DNA of 40,426 bases from a virus: positions 1 through 40,426 of IMG/VR virus record IMGVR_UViG_3300020057_000009; one strand, written 5' to 3'. Made by a program: the position numbers and the translations under genes. The number at the start of each line of letters is the position of its first letter. Positions within the stretch are counted from its first letter, which is position 1. The notes below the pieces were generated by a model that was not told where the DNA came from, did not search any database, and worked only from the letters and a program-made list of their open reading frames with translations. Positions 1 through 8,000 of the stretch are shown one piece after another.

Positions 1-127
1 AATTGAAATCCGCCTATACCGTCACGACAGAGTAGTCAATGACCAGAACTCTGCGACAACATAGGCTCTCTCAAATAACAAGGAAAGTAAAATAACATGC
101 CAAAATTCATAAGACAAGGGGACAACA
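1..127. repeat. Terminal direct repeat, left copy (circular contig overlap)
   Basis: Bases 1-127 are identical to 40300-40426, so the molecule closes into a circle of 40,299 bp. The repeat includes the start of the gene at 97. A short inverted repeat, CAGAG (28-32) with CTCTG (49-53), lies in the leader. An overlap of exactly 127 is a common largest k-mer in metagenome assemblers, so I read it as an assembly artefact and not a packaged terminal repeat. Confidence 0.95.
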
Positions 128-564
128 CCCTTATCGGGAACAACACATTTAGTGGAACAAACACTTTTAGTGGTGCAACTACCATCTCAGGCGTATTGAC
201 CACTACAGGTGGAACATCTCGTGTCGTAACACAGAGCGCTTTAGTAGGCGCAACAGTTGTACTAACAGCCGCTAACTCAGGTAGCGTAAACATTAACCGT
301 TCGACTAGTGGTACTCCTTCATGGACACTACCAACTAACGTAGCTGGTTTGACTTACACCTTTGTAGTAGCTAACGTCACGGCTGGATTCACTGTCACAG
401 GTGGAACTATCAAAGCTAAGGCTAATGCAGCTGGTGCAGCTATCTCAGGTACTACCTTGACTAATACTCAAGGTACAGCAGTCGTGGGTGACACAATCAC
501 TCTCGTAGCTGACGGTACTAACTGGGTAATGGTTGCACAAAGCGGAATCTTCGCAGCAGCGTAG
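97..564 (+). CDS. Probable virion surface or decoration protein
   Basis: 155-aa protein, rich in Thr, Gly, Ser and Val, with no charged catalytic pattern. The N-terminus has short repeats (NTFSG twice) typical of beta-structured trimeric phage proteins. The C-terminal half follows the same pattern as the protein encoded just before it on the circle (39913-40290): a tD/NSGkV start, a TLP/TLH strand, an aGxxxtF segment, and a final TLVADGTNW-like strand. The two are probably paralogous head decoration or spike proteins. The start has AAGGAAAG upstream. The exact role is inferred from composition and from its place between the capsid gene and the fibre genes. Confidence 0.6.
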   Translation: MPKFIRQGDNTLIGNNTFSGTNTFSGATTISGVLTTTGGTSRVVTQSALVGATVVLTAANSGSVNINRSTSGTPSWTLPTNVAGLTYTFVVANVTAGFTVTGGTIKAKANAAGAAISGTTLTNTQGTAVVGDTITLVADGTNWVMVAQSGIFAAA

Positions 565-570
565 AGCTAA

Positions 571-640
571 CTAACGGTGGTCTAACGCCACTGATTACAG
601 AGCCCCAGGGCATGACTGTAACGGCAAAACAACCACCACT
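571..640 (+). promoter_or_regulatory. Nested stem-loop in intergenic leader
   Basis: Between two virion genes lie nested complementary segments: GGTGGT (576-581) with ACCACC (632-637), GCC (587-589) with GGC (623-625), TTACAG (595-600) with CTGTAA (616-621), and an apical GCC/GGC (602-604 with 609-611). There is no U-tract after it, so it is not an ordinary terminator. A leader that stabilises or processes the downstream mRNA is my inference. Confidence 0.5.
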
Positions 641-665
641 AAACTAAAGAAAGAAGGATATTAAA

Positions 666-1178
666 TTGCCAACAATCGGAGAATTACTCAACTCGAAGTT
701 CAACAAGGCTTTCAAAGACCAAACCCTCACAGGTGACAACACGACCGTATCTACGCCTCTATTCAGAGTAACCGGCACAGTAAAAGTTACTCAGCTATAT
801 TCAATAGTAACTACCGCACTAGGCTCAAACGTAACTGCAACACACTGGCGTACGAACGACCAGACTGCCCAGCTACCAATATCAGCAGCAGCCGGGACAA
901 CCATATCTAGCTTTTCGGTAGGTTCAAAACTTACTCGCAAGAGCTTAGTGTCTGTAGCCCTTACAGCCGACAACTCATTAGCAGCTAAGGTTATTGACCC
1001 AGTTGCAGCGACAGCCCCAGATGTATACATGCCATTTGAGGTAGTACAAAAGACCGCTGCCGTTCAAACTGACATAGAGTTTACCTACACGACTACAAAC
1101 ACCCCAACATCAGGCGTTATTCGACACTTTGTTGAATGGCAACCAATGAGCGACGGTGCAACATTAGTAGCGGTGTAA
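666..1178 (+). CDS. Hypothetical virion protein, TTG start
   Basis: 170 aa. The start is TTG with AAGGA eight bases upstream, and no ATG offers a better choice. The first 20 residues are charged; the rest is Thr/Val/Ala-rich beta-type sequence (for example TQLYSIVTTALG and FTYTTTNTPTSG) as in phage structural proteins. It lies between two likely virion surface proteins in the same orientation. I do not recognise the family. A role in the capsid or tail is inferred from composition and position only. Confidence 0.6.
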   Translation: MPTIGELLNSKFNKAFKDQTLTGDNTTVSTPLFRVTGTVKVTQLYSIVTTALGSNVTATHWRTNDQTAQLPISAAAGTTISSFSVGSKLTRKSLVSVALTADNSLAAKVIDPVAATAPDVYMPFEVVQKTAAVQTDIEFTYTTTNTPTSGVIRHFVEWQPMSDGATLVAV

Positions 1179-1184
1179 AGTAGT

Positions 1185-1215
1185 ATAATGGGTTAGAGTA
1201 ATACAGCTCTAGCCT
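1185..1215 (+). promoter_or_regulatory. Possible promoter with 5' stem-loop
   Basis: A perfect TATAAT (1185-1190) is followed at once by an 8-bp stem, GGTTAGAG (1192-1199) with CTCTAGCC (1208-1215, one T-G wobble), then AAAGGA and the ATG at 1230. The matching -35 is poor (ACATTA at 17-bp spacing), so the promoter call is weak. The hairpin is clear in the sequence. Confidence 0.35.
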
Positions 1216-1229
1216 CAGTAAAGGACAAT

Positions 1230-2291
1230 ATGGACGGATTTGATCGACTAAAACAGGTTCACCAGGACAAACAGGCTAAGTCTGACGACGAGCAACGTGA
1301 AATTGAAAAACAGGTTGCCAACATACAGCTCCAAGAGACTGTGGTTAAGTCTTTCAGCTATTTAGTAGATTACTTGGACAAGAAGGTCACTAAGACCGTT
1401 GTAACCAACCAGTTACGCTCAATAGGCACACCAGACGCTCTAAAGGTAGAACAAGCCGTAGAAAGCCTACATACAACGCTCAAGACACACAAGAACACTG
1501 ACCTCGACCCAATGACCAAGCTAATGCGAGAAGTTTTGTCAGAGGCTAAGAAGATACCTAAAGAGCTACCGAAGTCAGAGAAGCAACAGTTCGTTGATTA
1601 CTCTAAACAGCTTGAAAGCCTCGGACAGGCGGTGTTAGCTGTACAAAAAGTAGTCAAAGAGCAGAAGCTAGTAGTAGAACCTACCGACCTCAAGACTGTT
1701 GAAATGGGGCTAAAGAACGTCCACGATGCCGTCAAGGGCAAGCAAGTAGACTTAAAACCACTCCAGACCAGCATTAAAGAGGTAGTCAAAGCCGTAAACG
1801 GTGTAGTTATACCTAAATACAAGACTGATAACAAAGAGGTAGAAAAGCTACTCAAGAAGTCACACAAGTTACTAAAAGAGATTATTGACAAGCCAGTAGG
1901 CGGTGGTGGAGGTGGAGGTGGTACAAGCTGGATAGCAGTCAACACTGCCGGTACGCCGATCCCGATACAGCTAGATGCTGATGGTAAACTCCCTGTATCT
2001 GGTGCATTTGGCGGTGCCGGTGGTGCAACCTCTGCCGTCACACAAGTGGGCGATGCTACCACCTCAACAACCCTAAAAGCCCTGAACGCTAATCGGATTA
2101 GATTAACTATAACTAATGATTCTAGTGCAGTGCTGTATGTTAAAGAGGGTGCAACAGCTTCAGCTACTTCTTATACCTATAGACTAGCTCAGTATGACGC
2201 TGTAATAATTGATGATTATACGGGAGTAGTAAACGGTATCTGGGCAAGCGATGCCGGCGGATTTGCCTACGTTACGGAGATTACTCCATGA
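1230..2291 (+). CDS. Tail fibre-like protein: coiled-coil stalk, poly-Gly hinge, beta head
   Basis: 353 aa in three parts. Residues 1-220 are strongly charged and heptad-like (DRLKQVHQDK, KEVEKLLKKSHKLLKEI), so a long coiled coil. A run of eight glycines follows near residue 225. Residues 235-353 are beta-rich and contain TSTTLKALNANRIRLTITN, a sheet pattern common in phage head fibres and tail proteins. This is the layout of a trimeric fibre with a flexible hinge before a C-terminal receptor-facing or capsid-binding domain. AAAGGA precedes the ATG. The stop overlaps the next gene (ATGA), so the two are probably translated together. Confidence 0.65.
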   Translation: MDGFDRLKQVHQDKQAKSDDEQREIEKQVANIQLQETVVKSFSYLVDYLDKKVTKTVVTNQLRSIGTPDALKVEQAVESLHTTLKTHKNTDLDPMTKLMREVLSEAKKIPKELPKSEKQQFVDYSKQLESLGQAVLAVQKVVKEQKLVVEPTDLKTVEMGLKNVHDAVKGKQVDLKPLQTSIKEVVKAVNGVVIPKYKTDNKEVEKLLKKSHKLLKEIIDKPVGGGGGGGGTSWIAVNTAGTPIPIQLDADGKLPVSGAFGGAGGATSAVTQVGDATTSTTLKALNANRIRLTITNDSSAVLYVKEGATASATSYTYRLAQYDAVIIDDYTGVVNGIWASDAGGFAYVTEITP

Positions 2292-2815
2292 CTATGATTA
2301 TACGAGCCCCACAACCGCTTACCGAAGTATCAGTCAACGCCGCACTTGATACGCCATGGATAATTCACACCTCAATTACTACATTCTCTGATTTATTCGG
2401 CGGTACAGTTAATCTAGGCACTGGCTCTGAAATTAAATTAGTTTATAAAAGAATGGGTCGTAGCGTACAAATGCACATCTACTTTAAGATAGGAGCATCA
2501 CCAACTTGGGGTAATGGTGGGCCACTTTTTATACCTATCGCTTCTCTGCCTGTTATACCGCAAGCACCACCAGCATCAGCTAGTTACGCTACACCAGGAG
2601 GATTCGGGTATTTGAACGATAGTTCTATCCCTGCGACTGAACTTGTTGCCCCTGCTCTTGTACAGGCTGGAGGAGGAGACCCTATCTTAGGATTTATTAC
2701 CCAGCCAGGTGACGGTAATGTCGGTAACTTATTTACACGAACTAACCCCTTACCGATAGTCGAGGGTACAACTTATCAGGGCTATTTAGTCTACGAGGCG
2801 GACACAGCATTATGA
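2288..2815 (+). CDS. Hypothetical virion protein, probably fibre-associated
   Basis: 175 aa of beta-type sequence with many Pro and Gly and no catalytic motif that I recognise. Segments such as SEIKLVYKRMGRSVQMHIYFKI and TPGGFGYLNDS suggest a jelly-roll or receptor-binding module like those of phage fibre tips. It overlaps both neighbours by four bases (ATGA), which ties it to the fibre gene upstream and to the 152-aa protein downstream. The role is inferred from neighbours and composition. Confidence 0.55.
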   Translation: MTMIIRAPQPLTEVSVNAALDTPWIIHTSITTFSDLFGGTVNLGTGSEIKLVYKRMGRSVQMHIYFKIGASPTWGNGGPLFIPIASLPVIPQAPPASASYATPGGFGYLNDSSIPATELVAPALVQAGGGDPILGFITQPGDGNVGNLFTRTNPLPIVEGTTYQGYLVYEADTAL

Positions 2816-3270
2816 GAAACCGTACCTTAAAAGTAGTTACTACAGCTGTTGGTAACATCGGGGTAGGCGAGGATAACCTAATGACCTACGCTGTAACTGC
2901 TAATCTTATGACCTTTAACGGCGAGGGCTTTCAGTTCAGAGCATCAGGTACGATAGCTAATAACGCCAACGCTAAACGTATCAGAGTAAAATACGGAGCA
3001 ACTACTATATTAGATACAGGTGCATCAGGAATTGCTGTATCAACTGCCTATGATTTCGTAGTAACAGGTCAGGTTATTCGGACAGGTGCAACCACCCAGA
3101 AATGCGATGCAACATTAGTAGCCGGTTCAACAGTTTCAATTACCGACTTTGCGACCGCAGCCGAGACTCTTTCCACTGCAATCACGCTCAAGATAACTGG
3201 CGAAGCCGTAACCGATAACGACATAGTACAAGAAATCTTCGTAGTCCAACCAGTTAAGTCGGCTGTATAA
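2812..3270 (+). CDS. Hypothetical virion protein (fibre or decoration type)
   Basis: 152 aa. Regular alternation of hydrophobic and polar residues (GEGFQFRASGTIANN, KRIRVKYGATTILDT) predicts a small beta-sandwich. This pattern, with an 'A-G-x-V-N-x-N-A-N-A-K'-like central strand, is frequent in phage structural proteins. The start ATG overlaps the stop of the preceding gene. It is the last of a translationally coupled trio; the promoter of the internal-protein genes follows. Confidence 0.55.
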   Translation: MRNRTLKVVTTAVGNIGVGEDNLMTYAVTANLMTFNGEGFQFRASGTIANNANAKRIRVKYGATTILDTGASGIAVSTAYDFVVTGQVIRTGATTQKCDATLVAGSTVSITDFATAAETLSTAITLKITGEAVTDNDIVQEIFVVQPVKSAV

Positions 3271-3336
3271 TAAAAGAAAGCACTAATGAAGTATAGACTA
3301 ACATTTGCGACAATACTGCTTGTATTGGTTTTAATG

Positions 3337-3399
3337 TGTTATACTACACTCAATAAACCTCTAGCCCATCAAGGCAAGGGATATAGCGAAAGCACTATC
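3337..3399 (+). promoter_or_regulatory. Extended -10 promoter and leader hairpin of the internal-protein operon
   Basis: TGT directly precedes TATACT (3340-3345), an extended -10 element; no good -35 is present. The transcript would then carry GATA (3380-3383) and TATC (3396-3399) closing a small hairpin with a GC-GAAA-GC tip, a GNRA tetraloop. A GGAG ribosome site and ATG 3454 follow. The same -10 style recurs at 10380, 18456, 20210 (minus) and 31090. Confidence 0.5.
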
Positions 3400-3453
3400 T
3401 TTACCGAGACTCCGGACGATAGAAGTAAAAATAACTTTTATTGGAGAATTATT

Positions 3454-4506
3454 ATGGGAACAGGAATTTTTGGATGGAACCCAATCGGTGCAGTTTTTGG
3501 TAACAATCAACCAGCCGCTAAGAGTCCTTACGCTGACTCTAGTAGTGTGGTGGTCGGGAGAGCTGATCCTCAACCAAACTGGATGAACACACAAGCGGTT
3601 GAACCTGGGCGGGGTCTCCCACAAATATATAAAAGACCGCCAGTAAGCGGTGGCGGTGACAGTGCGTATTCCGGTGGCGGCAATAACAACAGTGGCGGTG
3701 GCGGCGGTACATCACAAGACGTTGCACAATACGACTCGTTAATCGGGCAACTACAAGGCCAGCTAGGGCGAGCAGATACAGGGCTTAACCAAGGACTGAC
3801 CGGCTTGAATGACAGTTTCAACAGAGAGTCTAGCCGAGCCAACGAACAACGCTCACGAGCCTTAGAGGGCTTTGAGACCCAGCGAACAGATACAACTAAC
3901 GACAAACTAAAAGCAGTTGGAACGGTGAACAGTAACGCACGAAACCTAGCCGACAGTGTTAGACGAATACTAGGTCTAGCATCAGGTTCAGGCTCAAGTG
4001 CATACCAATTCGCAGCACCGAACGCAGTAGCACGAACCGCCAGTACCCAAAGAAGCGGTGTAAACGACACATTCGGTAAGAACTTCCGAGCCCTGGACAC
4101 AGCCGAGGACAATGCGAAGGTAGACTTCCAGAACCTATTAGATGACCTATCTGAACAACGAAACTCTAAGGAGTCAGGCTTACGAGCCGGGGTCATAGAG
4201 AACAAGAACTCAATAAGTCAAAGACTGGCATCAGCAGCCAATGACCGAGCCAGGCTTACAGGTGCTAACGGTGTGGCAGCTCAACAGCCATTCTTAAACG
4301 ACATCAATAGTCGCAACGCTGAACTAGACGGTCTATTCGCAAGGTTCAGGACACCATACAATATAAAGCCTGTAAACGTGCAGACACCAGACCTAGCTAA
4401 GTACACAACAGACAGGGCATCAATCAACGCCAACAACCAGGGCGGTAACAGTCCGTACAGCCCATACGCACAGCCGCTGAAAAGGAAGTTTGAGGAAGCA
4501 ATATAA
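3454..4506 (+). CDS. Probable internal virion protein, coiled-coil
   Basis: 350 aa from ATG 3454, which has GGAG eight bases upstream. An open frame extends upstream to 3286, but that part covers a likely promoter and leader hairpin, so I reject it. The N-terminus (GIFGWNPIGAVFGNNQP) resembles an amphipathic membrane-seeking segment. A Gly-rich linker follows, then about 230 residues of Gln/Asn/Arg-rich helix (SSRANEQRSRALEGFETQR). Long helical proteins in front of the large ejection protein of podoviruses are often internal core or ejection proteins. Next gene begins on the stop codon. Confidence 0.6.
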   Translation: MGTGIFGWNPIGAVFGNNQPAAKSPYADSSSVVVGRADPQPNWMNTQAVEPGRGLPQIYKRPPVSGGGDSAYSGGGNNNSGGGGGTSQDVAQYDSLIGQLQGQLGRADTGLNQGLTGLNDSFNRESSRANEQRSRALEGFETQRTDTTNDKLKAVGTVNSNARNLADSVRRILGLASGSGSSAYQFAAPNAVARTASTQRSGVNDTFGKNFRALDTAEDNAKVDFQNLLDDLSEQRNSKESGLRAGVIENKNSISQRLASAANDRARLTGANGVAAQQPFLNDINSRNAELDGLFARFRTPYNIKPVNVQTPDLAKYTTDRASINANNQGGNSPYSPYAQPLKRKFEEAI

Positions 4507-5003
4507 TGAGTTTTTTGAAGGATCTATTTAACCAAGCTAATCCATTTGATGGCGGTAAGACATTTAGCAGTTCACAACAGCGACCACAATTACCACAACG
4601 TAAAATGGCTCAACCAATGACACCAAAAGTAGGTCAAGCACAAGTACCATATAGCCAAGATACAGCAGACGAGTATAATGCTCACCCTGAAAGATTTTTT
4701 GGCAAAAGGGCAATTGATCCCAAGCATTTTGGCTATCCAGAGGACATCAGTCAGTACGGCGGCAGGCAGCAACAAAACAGTGGCGGTGCTGAAGACGACA
4801 TGTTAGTGAATACACGCAAGGGACAGATGCCTCTCAGTTCAGTTGAACCTGGACGCTGGTGGCAGAACCCCGAAACAGGGTTCACCCCGCAGCACCTCAA
4901 CAAAAGATACGAAGACGGTTCCGGCTATAACGAGGTTGGCCAACCGTACCGAGCATTTGACGACTCACCAGCAGACTATGTAAGGAAACTACTAGGTCTA
5001 TAA
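4506..5003 (+). CDS. Small probable internal virion protein with shared N-terminal tag
   Basis: 165 aa, polar and apparently disordered, rich in Gln, Pro, Gly and Tyr. Its first 19 residues (MSFLKDLFNQANPFDGGKT) nearly repeat the first 19 of the following 1785-aa protein (MSFLKKLFDQANPLDGGKS). A shared leader on adjacent genes suggests a common signal, for example for incorporation into the capsid core or for membrane contact during ejection; this is inference. A C-terminal stretch around GRWWQNPETGFTPQHL is aromatic-rich. The start overlaps the previous stop; the next gene starts 13 bases after the end. Confidence 0.55.
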   Translation: MSFLKDLFNQANPFDGGKTFSSSQQRPQLPQRKMAQPMTPKVGQAQVPYSQDTADEYNAHPERFFGKRAIDPKHFGYPEDISQYGGRQQQNSGGAEDDMLVNTRKGQMPLSSVEPGRWWQNPETGFTPQHLNKRYEDGSGYNEVGQPYRAFDDSPADYVRKLLGL

Positions 5004-5016
5004 GAAAGGAACGCTA

Positions 5017-8000
5017 ATGTCATTCCTGAAGAAACTCTTTGACCAGGCGAACCCGCTCGATGGCGGTAAATCGTTTCAGAACCAAAACCCACAAAGAGCA
5101 CCAGCTAGAACTCCACCACCTAGTAACAACAGGGGTAGTAACAACGCACCTAGACCACGCCAAGGGGTACTAGACCGTGCTAGAGATGTATTTGACCCTA
5201 ACACTGAGGCGGATAAGTTCAGGCGTGTATCTCAGGGCATGCCAAGGGATTACACTGCACAGCAACTACAAAAGGATGCAGAGGCGTTAAAAGACCCCAA
5301 GAATAGAAGCCTAGTAGACCAGCTACTCAACAACCTGCAAGGTGGCGCTATTGAAACTGTAGCTAAAGTACCTGGCTCACTAATAGATTTGAAAGCCTCA
5401 TTCGATAACACTGTCCCAGGTAGGGTGCTAGACATAGCCAACCCGATGAACTATGGGCAGAACATAGTTGAGTTTGGCAAGGACGCTTTAACTGGCAAGC
5501 CTCTAGGTACTACCAACGAGGTGAACAACGCTGAACTGCAACGAGTGGGTAGGGGTGCTAACGACTTAGTAGAGAGTAAAGTTCAGCAATCTAGGTACGG
5601 ACAACGAGAGACTGATAACAAGTATGCTGCTGGTGCAAGCAGGGCTATAGGTGGCGTAGGTGCTCAGGTAGCGACCACCATAGCAACTGGTGGCGGTACT
5701 GTACTCCCGTCGGCTCTAATGGGTGCTAGGACATTCTCTGATGCCCAGAAGCGAGCTAAAGAAGCTGGACTGAGTGATGACAAGGCTTTCGGTGTCGGAG
5801 CCGTCCAGGGTAGCGTAGAGGCGGCACTTGAGAAGGTAGGGCTTGATGCCTTGAAGTTCCCAGGTGGCGGTAACCTACTCACAAAAACAGCGAGTCGGTT
5901 CTTAACCGAGGGTACACAAGAGGGTACACAGCAAGCAGCTTCCAACCTTATAACTAATAAAACATACGACCCAAGCCAGGGCTTGACAGAGGGTGTAGCG
6001 GAGTCAGCACTATTCGGTGGCATAGCCGGTGGTGTAGCCGGTACAGGCTTTGACTTCGCTGGCGGTAGAGGCAAGCCAACCACTAACTTAGTAAAAGACC
6101 AAACCCCACAACCTACTAGTAGATTAGTCGGGCAATCTCAAGCAGCACAGCCTACAGTAGCTGACTTATCCACAGGCATACGACCAGATAATGATGCTCA
6201 GACACAGTTTGAACAAGCCTACAATGCTGGCGATTTCAAGTCGGCTCTAAAAGCTACCGAGGGCATACAAGATCCGAGCTTAAAGGGCTTCTTGCAACAG
6301 GAGATCGCTGACGCTAAAAAGTCTAGCCGCAACAGGTTAGGGCTTAAGAAGTTGAACGAAGACGGGTTTGTAGCAGGCCCCCTAGCACTTGACTTCAAAA
6401 AGCAACAAAAGCAAGGCAGAGTCTTTGACGGAGTAGACGGCAAGCCACGGTTTGAGGTAAGTGATAAGGGTGCGAAGGTAAAGGACGCTGACTTATCAAG
6501 TGGTGGATTTCTTGGTGATGTTTTAGAACACCCTAAACTGTATAAACAATACCCTGGCATGAAAGATGTGCCTATTGAAATAGACTCAAAACTTCCAAAA
6601 GGCAGTGCAGCACTAGATGACAGAACTGGGACATTAAAGATAAGCGATAGTTTTGCACAGGAATCACAGACAGTAAAAGCTGATGTATCTAAAATCTCAC
6701 GGCAGCAAGTTAATACAAAACTTAAGGAACTTGGATATTCTCAAAAACAAATTGATGCAGATACAAAGGGAGTACCGCTGCAAGAGGTAATAAAACTAGC
6801 GTTTTCACGACGAGAGATAAACTCGCTTGCAGGATTAGAGAATCCAGGCTTTATAAAGACATTAACGCCAGAATCAAAGGGCAAGCTTTTACATGAGATA
6901 CAACATGAGATACAAGGCTATGAAGGCTTTTCAAGAGGTGGTTCACCAAAGAATTCTACGGGTAAAGCGATGCAAGACTACCGCAACCTAGCCGGAGAAG
7001 CCGAAGCACGAGCAGTATCAGCTCGTAAGGACATGACTGATGGGGCTCGTCAAACTAAACCTTTCTACGACTCCCTAGACGTAAAGAAAGAAGACCTCAA
7101 TATACGAGATGGTAAGGGTATGGCTATGAGTAAAGCCAACCCAAAAAACAAAGTATTCGCTGACGGTACTATAGAGCTATCAAAAGCAAAAGCAAAAGAC
7201 TCAACCCAAGCAACCCCACAAGCACCCACGGTAGAACAAAGTCCTGTTGATTCATTACCTAATAGTAGCATGCTTGAAGCTAACACCCCTAAACCCAGCC
7301 CTAAAGCCCAACAAGTAGCCCGACAACTAGAGGATGCAGGGCTTAAGCCTAAGCCTAGACTTCAAGACTCCCTAGACAGTAAGAGTACAAAGATACGGGC
7401 TAACGATCAAGAAACTTCACAGCGTACGCCACGATCACAAAGAACCCCAGTAGAAAAAGTAAATATCCAAGATAAAACATCATTACCTAAGGATACTACT
7501 AAAAAGACACAGGTCAAACTTAACACCGATAGACTCAATATGGACGGTGGCTATGATGCTATGGCTAAACTTGATAAAGAAACCGCTAGCACAGTTCAGA
7601 AGTTAACTAATGAAGAAGTTGAAAGCATAGCTAAGGGAGCGGGGCTAGACACTAAAACATATTCAATAGGCGAAACAAAGACTAAGATAGCCGAACAGCT
7701 CAATGTACGCCAAGACGCAGTAAGACTTATGAATGAAGCCGAGGTTGCACGAAAAGCTGGTGATGTGACCAAGGCAGAATCATTATTAAAAGAAGCAGCT
7801 GCACAGGGGCGTGTCAGTAGGACGCAAGGCACAGACCTAGCCCGACAACTACAGGCTCGTAGAATTATTGCTAATGAACTAGACACCCCACAGCAACGAA
7901 TATTTAAGCTATTCGATGAGGCTGGGGTAAATCCTGATGTATATACAAAGAGACTAGCAGACGTAGACTTCGGCGACTCTAAAGCAGTGGTTTCTGCTTA

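Noticed and set aside
1598-2062. Minus-strand frames opposite the virion genes (for example Pro-rich 154 aa)
   Set aside because: They arise as antisense of Gly/Ala/Lys-rich codons, lack ribosome sites and show no family pattern.
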